Source: Pedobacter sp. PLR (GTDB lineage Bacteria; Bacteroidota; Bacteroidia; Sphingobacteriales; Sphingobacteriaceae). From it: DNA of 64,000 nt. The stretch is taken from assembly GCF_026239675.1 (NCBI RefSeq), contig NZ_JAPIVQ010000010.1, positions 1-64,000 on the forward strand, written 5' to 3'. The translations under genes were made by a program, and so were the position numbers. The notes below the pieces were generated by a model, which was not told the origin of the DNA, ran no database searches, and saw nothing but the letters and a program-made list of their open reading frames with translations. Shown here piece after piece: positions 42,776 to 52,331 of this stretch (its first letter is position 1; each line of letters starts with the position of its first letter).

Positions 42776-44761
42776 TTAATCTGCGGAAACGAAAGTAAAC
42801 ATCCACTTCTGCGGATTTTTCCAGTCTGCACCTTTAAAGCTGGCGATAGGCAACTTGATCAGCACCTCATTCCAGCCTTGTTTTAAGGCTATTTTTGTAG
42901 GTGCTCTGAACTCATAACCCTCGTCTATCAAAGGGATTTCCATGTTTCCAGGTAAACCCGCCTGTTTCCATGCCGGTGGATCAATCAGCCTTCCATTTAC
43001 ATGGACATTGCTTCTACGGTTGTCCCATGTGCCTTTTTCCGGAGAACCGGAGGCATAAGACCGGGACATATTGTTGAACCCGATCCAGAAATCGCGGATC
43101 TCATCGTCGTCACTCCATATTTTTCGGTAAGCATACCAGGTGGTGTTTTCCTGCGGTTTTTCCAATATCCCGGTCACCTGAGGTGTCCACCAATGTCTGA
43201 GCACAATTGTGCCGCCAACAACTTCCATAGCTACCGGCAGACTGTCTTTATTTACAGAAAGAGACTCCGGATCAAATGATGCCGTTAAATCTCCGCCATT
43301 AGCAAAAGGACCGATCAACTTCCAGGTAACGTCCGACTGTGCTGCATAGGGAAAAGGCAAACGTGTAAAATAACGTTGTTTATGTTGCATCAAACGATTT
43401 TCAAACTCCGAAAAATCTACTGCTTCCGCAGATTCAACTTTCCCGATTTTGGCCATCCATCCGGGTATTCCGCCACCTCTCCAACTCCGTTCCGAGAAAG
43501 CAAGGATTGCCGGATAAACCGGATTTTGAGTCAGTGCATCTTCCTGGTTCGTTACATTACGATCCGGCCAGTTGCAAATTACCCCACCTAAAGCATTTTG
43601 ATTGCCCTTATCTAAGTTCGAAATCTTCCTGTTGAAAATGGTTACCACGCTTTCCAGCGGATCCATATGATTCAGGTAAAGGTGTCTGGAATCTATGTAT
43701 TGTATGTTGTTATTCTTACTTACTTTAGTTGCGCCTTCCATCCACAATTGTCGGATGGTACTCTCGGTAAAATTCCCCCCGGGCTCCCATCCGATTACTT
43801 TTTTACCTAGCTGTTCAATCAGTTTCGTTACTTCCGGAAGGAAGTTCACATTGGTAATTTTCACTTCATCAGCACCAATATGTACATAAGGAAGGTTGTA
43901 GGTTTTTATAAATTCCCTCAGGAGGTTTTTAACGATATTCAGACCGGTATCGCTTTGCATTTCCGTTTTCATAGCCCTTTTGAAAGCGTCACTATGTCCG
44001 GGCATATCAATTTCCGGCACCAGGGTGATGTGACGTTCTTTACAATAAGCAATCAGGTCTTTCATTTGGGCTACCGAATAGAAATCACCTTTATTGCGCA
44101 GCATCGTTTCCGGAGCTGTTAACTGCGGATAAAGCTTACTTTCCAATCTCCAGGCGATATCTTCTGTTGCGTGAAAATGAAAAATATTCAGCTTATAAGC
44201 AGCCATCACATCTATTTGTTGCTTCAGCAGATCGACAGACTGGAAATTACGCCCTACATCTACCATATAGCCCCGCCATGAAAATGCCGGCCAATCTACA
44301 ATATCACAGGATACCGCCTTTTTATCTGAAGAAATCAACTGTTTTAAAGTTTGAATACCATAAAAAATACCTTTCTTATTGAGGCCTTTAATCGATATTT
44401 TACCTGGGCTTACAGAAAGTCGGTAAGCCTCCTCCTTAAACTCTGCGTCCAGCATGTCATCCTTAGCCAATACCAGATATGGTCTGCCTTCGGTTGGTAG
44501 TTTTCCTATTTTAACTTCTATACCCTGACTTTTAAGTGCTTTTTGCAGTAGCCTGGCTTCAGGAATGAAGTCATCATCATCTACTACAATTACCTGGCAA
44601 TGTTTAAAATCAAAGAGCCCCGTTTTCTTTTCCAGACGTTGAGGAAGCGGCATTAAAGCAGGCATTGCCCGTTGGTCCTCTTTCAGAGTCGGGACCCGGG
44701 CAGATAACATATCGATGGAGAGCAGCAAAATGATAATTGTTAAAAGGTTACGGTTAAACAT
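42776..44761 (-). CDS. GH20 beta-N-acetylhexosaminidase
   Basis: 661 residues with a signal peptide (LLTIIILLLSIDMLSA). An N-terminal GH20b-type domain is followed by the TIM barrel with the catalytic Asp298-Glu299 pair in VHIGADEVKI. The usual HLTDDxGWR region appears as HATEDIAWRLE. A C-terminal galactose-binding-like module spans about 490-661 (WYAYRKIW, VHVNGRLIDPPAWKQ). GH20 enzymes remove terminal GlcNAc or GalNAc with substrate assistance. As the last gene of the sialic-acid locus, it would trim the sugars exposed after sialic acid is removed. The gap to nanE is 25 bases. Confidence 0.92.
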   Translation of the reverse strand: MFNRNLLTIIILLLSIDMLSARVPTLKEDQRAMPALMPLPQRLEKKTGLFDFKHCQVIVVDDDDFIPEARLLQKALKSQGIEVKIGKLPTEGRPYLVLAKDDMLDAEFKEEAYRLSVSPGKISIKGLNKKGIFYGIQTLKQLISSDKKAVSCDIVDWPAFSWRGYMVDVGRNFQSVDLLKQQIDVMAAYKLNIFHFHATEDIAWRLESKLYPQLTAPETMLRNKGDFYSVAQMKDLIAYCKERHITLVPEIDMPGHSDAFKRAMKTEMQSDTGLNIVKNLLREFIKTYNLPYVHIGADEVKITNVNFLPEVTKLIEQLGKKVIGWEPGGNFTESTIRQLWMEGATKVSKNNNIQYIDSRHLYLNHMDPLESVVTIFNRKISNLDKGNQNALGGVICNWPDRNVTNQEDALTQNPVYPAILAFSERSWRGGGIPGWMAKIGKVESAEAVDFSEFENRLMQHKQRYFTRLPFPYAAQSDVTWKLIGPFANGGDLTASFDPESLSVNKDSLPVAMEVVGGTIVLRHWWTPQVTGILEKPQENTTWYAYRKIWSDDDEIRDFWIGFNNMSRSYASGSPEKGTWDNRRSNVHVNGRLIDPPAWKQAGLPGNMEIPLIDEGYEFRAPTKIALKQGWNEVLIKLPIASFKGADWKNPQKWMFTFVSAD

Positions 44762-44786
44762 AGTTATAATTCAGGAAGAATAAAAT

Positions 44787-45971
44787 TTATTTCTTTAGAT
44801 GTTCTGTCAACAAAGCCGCACAGTACCATTCTTGTCTTGGTAAATGAAAAGGCCCTTTAAAGAGATTTCCCTTGGCTGTTTGTGCCAGACTACCATCTCT
44901 ATGCAGGTATCCAAACCATTCTCCGTTCTTTTTATCATGAAAATGACCATACGCATAATCGTGAACCATTTTATGCCATTTTGCATACTTTTCATCACCA
45001 GTAATGGTATAAGCTAGTAAAGTGGCAATAATCACCTCATTATGCGGCCACCAGAACTTCATATCCTGCCAATATTCCTGCACAGGTTTATCGTATACAT
45101 CTTTGAAATACATAATCCCGCCATGTTCTTTATCCCATCCGCGTTCCCACATATAATCTAACATTTTACAACCCAGTGCAATTAGCTTAGGGTCATTATT
45201 TCTGTATTTAGCTTCATGAAGAATAAACCAGGCGCCTTCTATCGCATGACCAGGATTAAGGGTTCTGCCATCAATATGATCCACAATACTGCCATCCGGA
45301 GCCACCTGTTCCATCACACATTTTAGGTCATCTTTAACAAAATAGGTCTCAATTTCGGCAATCCATTTATCGATCCATTCATCACAACGCGGATCACCGA
45401 TGGTCTCCCTGAGTTGCTGCGCGGTATTCATCATAATCATAGGTACCCCAATTCCTTTTGTTGGTCTGGTTCCGGTAAATTTAGGCGCCAATAAACCCGG
45501 AGTGGTTGAATACTCGATACATTTACCAAACAGATATCTGGCCATCTCAGCGGCTGCAGGATCGCCACTCGCTTTTGCATAGGCTGCATTAGCAATCACC
45601 GCAAAGGTTTCTGAGAAATAATACCTGCGTTTCCGGATCGGCTGACCGTCGCGTGTCACATGGAAAAACATCTGTCCATCGTCGTCAAAGCAATATTTGT
45701 TCAGGAAATCTATACCTGATTTTGCTGCTGACAACCATTCTTCTTTCGGCTCTATCGTATTGTACAAGGTAGAAAGCAACCACGCTGCCCTCCCTTGTAT
45801 CCAAACCGCCTTATCATCATCAATGAGTGTCCCGTCCTGATCTCTCATTAAAAGATAACCGCCAAATTCGGTATCTACTGATCTTGGGAACCAAAAAGGA
45901 ACCGTATCATTTAAGAGTTGATCGTTATAAAATTTTTGTAATCCGCTTAGGTCTTCCTGAGTGTAATTCAT
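44787..45971 (-). CDS. nanE: N-acylglucosamine 2-epimerase (RenBP type)
   Basis: 394 residues, an (alpha/alpha)6 barrel of the AGE/RenBP family. Landmarks are AVWIQGRAAWLLSTLYN, the YYFSETFAVIANAAYAKA segment, NPGHAIEGAWFILHEA, KFWWPHNEVIIA and the terminal PFHLPRQEWYCAALL. The enzyme interconverts N-acetylmannosamine and N-acetylglucosamine. Bacteroides fragilis uses this type rather than the phosphate-specific NanE, and the position after the esterase gene (13 bases) fits. The downstream GlcNAc kinase is not in the window. No signal peptide, so cytoplasmic. Confidence 0.9.
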   Translation of the reverse strand: MNYTQEDLSGLQKFYNDQLLNDTVPFWFPRSVDTEFGGYLLMRDQDGTLIDDDKAVWIQGRAAWLLSTLYNTIEPKEEWLSAAKSGIDFLNKYCFDDDGQMFFHVTRDGQPIRKRRYYFSETFAVIANAAYAKASGDPAAAEMARYLFGKCIEYSTTPGLLAPKFTGTRPTKGIGVPMIMMNTAQQLRETIGDPRCDEWIDKWIAEIETYFVKDDLKCVMEQVAPDGSIVDHIDGRTLNPGHAIEGAWFILHEAKYRNNDPKLIALGCKMLDYMWERGWDKEHGGIMYFKDVYDKPVQEYWQDMKFWWPHNEVIIATLLAYTITGDEKYAKWHKMVHDYAYGHFHDKKNGEWFGYLHRDGSLAQTAKGNLFKGPFHLPRQEWYCAALLTEHLKK

Positions 45972-45984
45972 GTCTTTAATGTTC

Positions 45985-48081
45985 TTAATTTATGGGTAAA
46001 GAGAAGGTTGAGGCCGGTAATCCTTGTTGATTAACCAGGTTTGCGCGACTAAAAGGCGCATAGCTATACCTTACTTTTCTTATTTTTTCTGTCTTTATTT
46101 GTGAGGGAATCTGGAGCTGAACCTTATTATTTAGCACAGTAGCGGCTACGGGCAGGACCATTCCTTTTTCTAAAACCAATTCAAATCCCTGTAAAGGCTG
46201 TCCGGATTTTACCATTGGAAAACTACCGTCAGCAAAAGAAATCTCTATAACATGACCTTTTACCAAAGCGCTTTTCGCAACAGGACCTACGGCAACGATG
46301 TCTCTATGGTAGCTGTGTTTCAGCGCCTGCAAAGCCAGACGTTGACCAATTTCTTTCTTTTTCGTCGGATGCACATCCAGTGAATCGCCAAGGTCTGAGC
46401 TAACAGCCATGTAGGTGTTGGGTACCTGATATTGAACTTCGCGTTGCATATCCCTGAAATAAGGCCATGACGGGCGGTTAATTCCGGAAAGCTGAACATA
46501 ATAAAATGGAAAATCAATCCCCCATTTTTCCCGCCAGCTTTTGATGAGCAGCGGAAAGCTGTGTGCATAAAGTTCCGGGTTTTGAGTATTGCTTTCCCCC
46601 TGATACCAGATCACTCCTTTTATTGGCGATCCGATAAGTTTTGCAATACCAGCTTCATAATTATAGGCAGGCTCATAAGGGTGGCGTTGTCTGGAATTCA
46701 CTGCGTTTTTAAGGTTCAGATTTGCGCGACCACGTGCCCATTCCTGGACAAAATCCGACTTACGCCAATTGCTCAGTGCATCTACCAGTTGAGGATCATG
46801 TTCCATCGTATAGCGGTCTATCCAGGATTCCAGTGTAGAACCACCAACGGCCATCTGGATCAAACCGATTGGCACCCCTTCCTCATGTACCAATTGCTGG
46901 CCAAAATAATAACCAATCGCAGAAAAACCTGCAGCACTTGCTACTGTTGCCGGGGCCCAGTTTCCAGAGAAATATTCCAGCTGATTGAGTTTAGTTAAAG
47001 TGGTGCTGTCCCAGGACACTGCATCGGTTTCCGCAACAGGGTTGAATTTCATCAACCTCAACTTCGGCTGCGAAGGAAATTGCTTTAACTCTGCTGCCCC
47101 TGTAGCCGATTGTTTCAGCTGGAAATACATATTCGATTGTCCGGAGCAAAGCCAGACATCACCCAACAACAGGTCATTTAAAATGATCTTCTTTTTTTTA
47201 TCCTGAACAACCATTTGATAAGGACCTCCATGAGGCATTGCAGGAAACACTACCTTCCATTTACCATCTTTTCCGGTGATCGTTGTTTTCTTTTGATGGT
47301 TAAAAGTAACTGTAACCGGTTCATCAGCATTCGCAGTTCCATAAACAGGAATGGCCTGATCACGTTGTAAAACCATGTGATCTGTAAACAATACCGGCAA
47401 CTTTAAACCGCTATAATTGCCGGTTAAATTTTCATAAACTGTACGGGCGATAATTGCTGCACCTTCCTGATCAGGATGCAGGTTATCCGGAAATAAATCC
47501 GTGCGACTGTTTAACGGGCTATTCAAATCAATCAGCGAAGCCTGGTTGTCTTTAGCAATCAAAGGAATCTCTTTCTGAATCTGCCAATACCAGTCGCGTG
47601 TTCCTGATTTAAACCTTGGGTGTTCGCTAAAAATTGGTGTTAAGCGGCAAACATATAATTTGATTTTGGGATTGTTCTTCTTTAAAGTATCGAGTAACCA
47701 GGCATAATCGCGTTGAAATTCATCGCGGTATTCCGGCCAGTTTCTTGGATCTGTGTCATTTAGCCCCAGGTGTACTATGGCAATATCCGCCTGAAAATTA
47801 AGGGCATTTGTAAATTCTTTGGTTTTATAATAGGGTCTGTGTCCTTTTTTTAATAGCGTTGCACCGCTCAGGCCAAAGTTCCCTACTTCAAAGGTCTCTC
47901 CCAACAGCCCTTGTAGCACTGATGGGTAAGCTTCATGTGCCGGGTCTTTAAGCAAATAACCTGCGGTAACAGAATTCCCGATGCAGGCTACTTTGATCTT
48001 TTTAGCCTGTGCAAACAGGTCAGCCTGCAAAGAAAGCGACAATAACCAAACGACCAGGATGATGTTTTTTGTGGTTCTCAT
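45985..48081 (-). CDS. nanS: Two-domain sialate O-acetylesterase
   Basis: 698 residues with a signal peptide ending near LFAQ. The N-terminal SGNH domain (about 28-220) has CIGNSVTAGY with Ser37, HLGLNDTD with Asn108, and the Asp199/His202 pair in PDNLHPD. The second domain is the sialate O-acetylesterase module (about 225-690), with LCSGQSNM near Ser316 and WYQGESNT. Such two-domain forms occur in Bacteroidota nan loci and in gut species. They remove O-acetyl groups from sialic acids so the sialidase and lyase can act. A terminator-like hairpin precedes the gene (48191-48224). Confidence 0.9.
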   Translation of the reverse strand: MRTTKNIILVVWLLSLSLQADLFAQAKKIKVACIGNSVTAGYLLKDPAHEAYPSVLQGLLGETFEVGNFGLSGATLLKKGHRPYYKTKEFTNALNFQADIAIVHLGLNDTDPRNWPEYRDEFQRDYAWLLDTLKKNNPKIKLYVCRLTPIFSEHPRFKSGTRDWYWQIQKEIPLIAKDNQASLIDLNSPLNSRTDLFPDNLHPDQEGAAIIARTVYENLTGNYSGLKLPVLFTDHMVLQRDQAIPVYGTANADEPVTVTFNHQKKTTITGKDGKWKVVFPAMPHGGPYQMVVQDKKKKIILNDLLLGDVWLCSGQSNMYFQLKQSATGAAELKQFPSQPKLRLMKFNPVAETDAVSWDSTTLTKLNQLEYFSGNWAPATVASAAGFSAIGYYFGQQLVHEEGVPIGLIQMAVGGSTLESWIDRYTMEHDPQLVDALSNWRKSDFVQEWARGRANLNLKNAVNSRQRHPYEPAYNYEAGIAKLIGSPIKGVIWYQGESNTQNPELYAHSFPLLIKSWREKWGIDFPFYYVQLSGINRPSWPYFRDMQREVQYQVPNTYMAVSSDLGDSLDVHPTKKKEIGQRLALQALKHSYHRDIVAVGPVAKSALVKGHVIEISFADGSFPMVKSGQPLQGFELVLEKGMVLPVAATVLNNKVQLQIPSQIKTEKIRKVRYSYAPFSRANLVNQQGLPASTFSLPIN

Positions 48082-48190
48082 TCCGTTTTGTTGATTTTCT
48101 TCAGCTGATTCAACAGCTTGATTTAGTGTTTTTAGCTTGATTTTTCCATTATAGCCTGAGCAATAAAAATCTTAAGCCTGCAATAACAAA

Positions 48191-48224
48191 AATCCCTGTA
48201 GCTAATTTTTCAGCCACAGGGATT
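48191..48224 (-). terminator. Hairpin between sialidase and esterase genes
   Basis: Arms AATCCCTGT (48191-48199) and ACAGGGATT (48216-48224), with extra pairing inside the loop. On the minus strand a T-rich run follows. It sits 12 bases past the sialidase stop, suggesting partial termination or a boundary inside the locus. The remaining 110 bases up to nanS may hold a promoter, but none matches well. Confidence 0.6.
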
Positions 48225-48235
48225 CATTTAAATAA

Positions 48236-49810
48236 TTATTTAATAAGCTCTTTTACCGGGATGCGTACAAAATATAAATCACGTACCCCTTCATATAATA
48301 AGCCCAAAGTCTGGTCATCAATTTTTGTAAGCGCTGAATATCCAAAAGAATGTCTGTCATCAACCAACAAACTTGCGTCTTGCCAGGTCTCTCCAAGATC
48401 AAGGCTAACCTTTATCGTCAGGTCTTTTCTATCTTTTGAAGAGTTAGGATTACTGAAGAATAACACCTCTTTCATTTTTCCTTTTACTTTCACGCGGGCT
48501 TTGATCAAACTAGCCATACACACCGGATCTATCAGTGTTTTATAGGAAGTAGGATGTGTTTCCCAGCTCAGTCCCATATCTGTAGTGGTTGCCACACTTC
48601 TGAATTTCCCACGATTATCGCGCATGTTCAGCATAATTTTTCCAGGCGTAGTTTCTACCAGCTGACTTTCCGTGGTATTAGATTTAGCGCCTACTCCTGC
48701 TTTCCAGGATTTTCCATGATCATCACTATAAATCAACGTAGAATGCGGCATCTTGTTCTCATCCCAATATTGTGCAGGGAATACAATTTTACCATCGGCC
48801 ATTGCAATTCCATTTCCAGGGCCAGGGAAAAACAATCTCCATACCGGATTTTTAACCTGAGCGGTTATGCTGTATGGCTTCGACCAGGTCAGGCCATCAT
48901 CGGTACTGCTAACTAAAGCAAATTGTCCGGTTTCCTCTTCAGAAAGTCCAGGCCCGGAACCCGCAATAGAACGGTTTCCTTTACTCCATAATGCCGCTAC
49001 CCAAATGGTTTTTGTTACCGGATCGAATAGAATCGAAGGATCACCAACGCCATTATTTTCATGGGGAGCACCCATATCCATAATAATTTTCATCGGTTCC
49101 CAGGTTTTCCCCCCATCGGTACTTCTGTTCATGCCCACATCGATATTGCCTGGCAAATCACCGCTATTCTTATAACGCACGTCATAAACAGAGATTAACG
49201 TACCTTTATCCGTATCTACAATTCCTGGAATACGGTAAGAATTAACGTCGTCATCATTAGGATTTCTCAATGCAATTCCTAATCTGCTTGCTGCAACTGG
49301 TCCCTGAATACTAACTTTATGCTTTCCAGAAGCGGCATCCGTTAAATTTGATACCTTCAATTCGATACGATCATCGATATTGGCTTCCGGCTTTACAGTA
49401 GCACTGATCCAGATCACATGCTTGCCTGCTGCTAATTTAGCATCCAAAGGAATGCTGAATTTTTTACCGGAAACTGCCGAAGAACCAATCTTTTTCTTCG
49501 CATCCAGCACCTGCTCCTTTTCTTTATTCTCCGTACTCAAATAAGCTTCTAAAGAATTAAGGTCGGTGAGTCCGGCTTTATTTATAGTGCCGGATAATGC
49601 TTTAAATTCCAATCCTCCCGCCGGAACTTCGATCTCTAAACGCCATATCGGGTTGACCGCTTTCCTTTTCAGGATTGGGTTTACAGTTTGTTGAGCTGTG
49701 ATGGTTAAACCAGCAGCATTAGATTGAACCTTTTGACTACTGGCGGTAAATCCGGTGGCCAATAAGAAGAGAGAGAGCGTAGCATATTTATAGTGTTTTG
49801 AAATCATCAT
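48236..49810 (-). CDS. nanH: Exo-alpha-sialidase (GH33)
   Basis: About 524 residues from the Met at 49810. An upstream Met at 49867 would put hydrophilic residues before the signal peptide and is rejected. After the signal (LFLLATGFTASS) comes a BNR-associated N-terminal beta domain. The six-bladed propeller then shows the YRIPG motif and Asp-boxes such as STDGGKTW, STDDGLTW, SDDHGKSW, TTDMGLSW and SLDLGETW. The nucleophile region SFGYSALT and the VGDPS segment are present. The enzyme cleaves terminal sialic acids from glycans. The next genes in both directions handle sialic acid, which firms up the call. Confidence 0.93.
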   Translation of the reverse strand: MMISKHYKYATLSLFLLATGFTASSQKVQSNAAGLTITAQQTVNPILKRKAVNPIWRLEIEVPAGGLEFKALSGTINKAGLTDLNSLEAYLSTENKEKEQVLDAKKKIGSSAVSGKKFSIPLDAKLAAGKHVIWISATVKPEANIDDRIELKVSNLTDAASGKHKVSIQGPVAASRLGIALRNPNDDDVNSYRIPGIVDTDKGTLISVYDVRYKNSGDLPGNIDVGMNRSTDGGKTWEPMKIIMDMGAPHENNGVGDPSILFDPVTKTIWVAALWSKGNRSIAGSGPGLSEEETGQFALVSSTDDGLTWSKPYSITAQVKNPVWRLFFPGPGNGIAMADGKIVFPAQYWDENKMPHSTLIYSDDHGKSWKAGVGAKSNTTESQLVETTPGKIMLNMRDNRGKFRSVATTTDMGLSWETHPTSYKTLIDPVCMASLIKARVKVKGKMKEVLFFSNPNSSKDRKDLTIKVSLDLGETWQDASLLVDDRHSFGYSALTKIDDQTLGLLYEGVRDLYFVRIPVKELIK

Positions 49811-49894
49811 GTTTAGTTTTTTTCGTAAATTAATAGGTATCGGCAAGTAGATATCAACAATTAGCATCAGAATATAAGATTAGCAGCGATGATA

Positions 49895-51136
49895 TTAAGC
49901 ATCGGCAAAATCGTTTACGACTGGTTTAAGGAAGTAAAGCTGGACAAACAAAGCCAGGCAAACAATTCCCGCCAGCATGGCAAAATCCTGCCCAAGGTTA
50001 CCGGCGTCAGAAGATTTGCCCAATAAATCAGTAATAAAAGCACCAAAAAACACCCCTGTCATGTTCATCAAACCGTAGGCTGTTGCCCGGTATTTTGAAG
50101 AAACAAACTGACAAAGGATCGGCATGTTATTGGCATCAAACATTCCAAAGCCCAGACCAAAGCACAAAGCTGCGCCCATCACATGAAACAAAGAATGTCC
50201 GAAACCTAGTAATAGTAATGAAGGAATGGTTAATGCCAGGCCAATAGCGCTGGTATAAATTCTTCCTTTAATGTTTTTCTGCACCCATCGATCCGAAAGA
50301 ATCCCTCCGAAAATCACCCCTACAAAAGAAGAGAAAGCGATGGTGATGGTGGATAAAGGACCAGCAGTAGACATCGGAATGTTCAGATTCTGCGCAAAAA
50401 GTGTAGGCAACCAGTTTTTTGCAGCCCAACCTGGTAAGCTTGGGATGGCAAAATAGAACAGGATAATCCAGAAAGAAATATTGGTAAACAGAATGGCAAA
50501 ACCTTTAAAGATCGAAGGCTTTACTTTTATTTTAATCTCATCATCCATTTCCACTCCTTCAGAAGCCTTTTTCTCCCGCAGGAAGAACACCAATACCAGC
50601 GCATAAATCACCCCCACTATTCCAAAAGAATGGAAAGTAGCCTGCCAGGAAAATTTATCGGCAATTGTTGCACCGAAACCACCTAAAGCCTGGCCCATGT
50701 AAAGCCCTGTCATGTGGATTCCGATGGCTAGTGATCTGGTTTTCGAAGAGTGAAAATCAGCAATCAGCGATAATCCCGCAGGGATATATAAAGCCTCACT
50801 TACGCCCATCAATGCCCTAAGCCAGTAAATCTGGTTAAAAGTAGTCGCGTATCCCATTAAATAAGTGACCAAAGACCAGACGAACAAACTGCCGACGATC
50901 AGCCATTTCCGATTAAATTTATCGGCAATAATTCCGGAAACCGGACTCATAAACCCATAGATCCATAAGAAAATAGCCATCAGGTAACCAAAGTTTGTGG
51001 CCGACTGCAATTCATGAATATCGATTTGCATTGCCGGCTTCATGGTAGACAACATTTGTCTGTCCATATAATTTAATAGCGCCACCACCCACAATAATCC
51101 AACCACCACCCAGGCATATCTGTTTGTGTTTTTCAT
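49895..51136 (-). CDS. nanT: MFS transporter, sialic acid carrier candidate (NanT-like)
   Basis: 413 residues with 12 membrane helices. The N-terminal region YMDRQMLSTMKPAMQIDI and GIIADKFNRKWLIVGS belong to the anion:cation symporter branch of the MFS, as do the Bacteroidota NanT carriers. It lies between the mutarotase (two bases upstream) and the sialidase, where T. forsythia and B. fragilis place their inner-membrane sialic acid permease. The symbol rests on this context; substrate is not visible in the sequence. Confidence 0.82.
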   Translation of the reverse strand: MKNTNRYAWVVVGLLWVVALLNYMDRQMLSTMKPAMQIDIHELQSATNFGYLMAIFLWIYGFMSPVSGIIADKFNRKWLIVGSLFVWSLVTYLMGYATTFNQIYWLRALMGVSEALYIPAGLSLIADFHSSKTRSLAIGIHMTGLYMGQALGGFGATIADKFSWQATFHSFGIVGVIYALVLVFFLREKKASEGVEMDDEIKIKVKPSIFKGFAILFTNISFWIILFYFAIPSLPGWAAKNWLPTLFAQNLNIPMSTAGPLSTITIAFSSFVGVIFGGILSDRWVQKNIKGRIYTSAIGLALTIPSLLLLGFGHSLFHVMGAALCFGLGFGMFDANNMPILCQFVSSKYRATAYGLMNMTGVFFGAFITDLLGKSSDAGNLGQDFAMLAGIVCLALFVQLYFLKPVVNDFADA

Positions 51137-51138
51137 TT

Positions 51139-52323
51139 CTAGTCTTTTATTTTTCCCAACATGATGTTTGGTGTCCTGACGCCAGGTTTCACTTCACCGC
51201 TGGAAATGATGATATCATTGTTCCATTTTGTAGCCATAGCCGTTACCTGTGCGAGGAAAGGTAATTCGCCTGATTTTGACCAGGTATTCCGCTGAACATC
51301 GTAACGCAAAATACTTTTGTAAAAGCCTTTATGATGAATATTCAGCTGATTCTTTTCTGCCGTTAATCTGGCTTTTTCCTCCGGATCAGCTGTTTTAGCG
51401 ATCCTTGAGATATACGTTTCTATCTGGTGAAAAGTCTTTCCATTGTCGCCACCAAAAATCAGAATCTGGTTTTTACCAAAAGCGACACCAGTTCCGGCGG
51501 AGAAATTCGTCACTTTAATACCATCACTGATTGCCGCCCCTTCTTTCCATTCCTGTTTTTCCGGATGGTAAATGAATACCGTAGCATGTAGGTCACTAAT
51601 GCCTACCGGCGTTTTAGTACGTCCACCGATCACATAAATTAAAGCTTGTTTTTCCGGACTTTGCACTACTACAACAGAATTAGCCAATGGAATCGGGAGC
51701 TCTGGCAATACCTTCCATGTGGCTGCAGGCAGACTCAAATCCAGACTGAATACAGCGTTGGATGTAGATTTTTCCTGATCACCACCAATGGCATAAACCA
51801 GATTTCCAATATTGGTTAAGGCAACATTTGTCAATGCGATGGGTAAGCTGGCCAAAGGTTTCGCCTGTATATTATGTTTCAGTTCATCCCATGTCAACAG
51901 GAAAACCTGTTTAGATAATCCCTTGTCATTTTCCCCGCCTGCGTAAACAATTCCAAATTTCGTACTGGTATTTCCGCAATAGGCAATCGCCTCCGGCAAA
52001 AATGCCTTTTCTTTACTCCAGGAAAATGCATTTCCTTTTTTCTCTAAAATGTGGATCTCGTTTGAGTAATGTTTTTTACCACCTTCCCAGGGTTTTTTAT
52101 CCGGAAAATTGGCACCACCAGCCACGATCAGGCGGTTTTGAAGCACCGCATTCATCGCACCTGCAAAGCCAATAGAAGTTTGCCCGTCGGGTGTTTGTAA
52201 TTGAGCTGCAACAGACCATTTGATCTGTTCAGCAGGAGTTTTCTGTGCGAAAACAGCTGTCGTTGTTGTTGTCAACATAAGTGGAACTGAAAGATAAAAT
52301 AAGTACTTACTCATCGCATTCAT
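51139..52323 (-). CDS. nanM: Cyclically permuted mutarotase, NanM-like kelch protein
   Basis: 394 residues with a signal peptide ending near VFAQ. Kelch-type blades show as the repeated IVAGGANFPD, IVYAGGENDKG, VYAIGGDQE, IYVIGGRTK and ILIFGGDNG units. NanM-like proteins interconvert alpha and beta anomers of N-acetylneuraminate in the periplasm before uptake. The family version in Bacteroidota is cyclically permuted, and the blades here start in the middle of a unit. It lies two bases before nanT and eight after nanA, a tight order. Confidence 0.87.
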   Translation of the reverse strand: MNAMSKYLFYLSVPLMLTTTTTAVFAQKTPAEQIKWSVAAQLQTPDGQTSIGFAGAMNAVLQNRLIVAGGANFPDKKPWEGGKKHYSNEIHILEKKGNAFSWSKEKAFLPEAIAYCGNTSTKFGIVYAGGENDKGLSKQVFLLTWDELKHNIQAKPLASLPIALTNVALTNIGNLVYAIGGDQEKSTSNAVFSLDLSLPAATWKVLPELPIPLANSVVVVQSPEKQALIYVIGGRTKTPVGISDLHATVFIYHPEKQEWKEGAAISDGIKVTNFSAGTGVAFGKNQILIFGGDNGKTFHQIETYISRIAKTADPEEKARLTAEKNQLNIHHKGFYKSILRYDVQRNTWSKSGELPFLAQVTAMATKWNNDIIISSGEVKPGVRTPNIMLGKIKD

Positions 52324-52331
52324 TATTAAGG

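Noticed and set aside
44787..45971. Cellobiose 2-epimerase instead of N-acylglucosamine 2-epimerase
   Set aside because: Both share the fold, but the position inside the sialic acid locus favours the ManNAc/GlcNAc enzyme.
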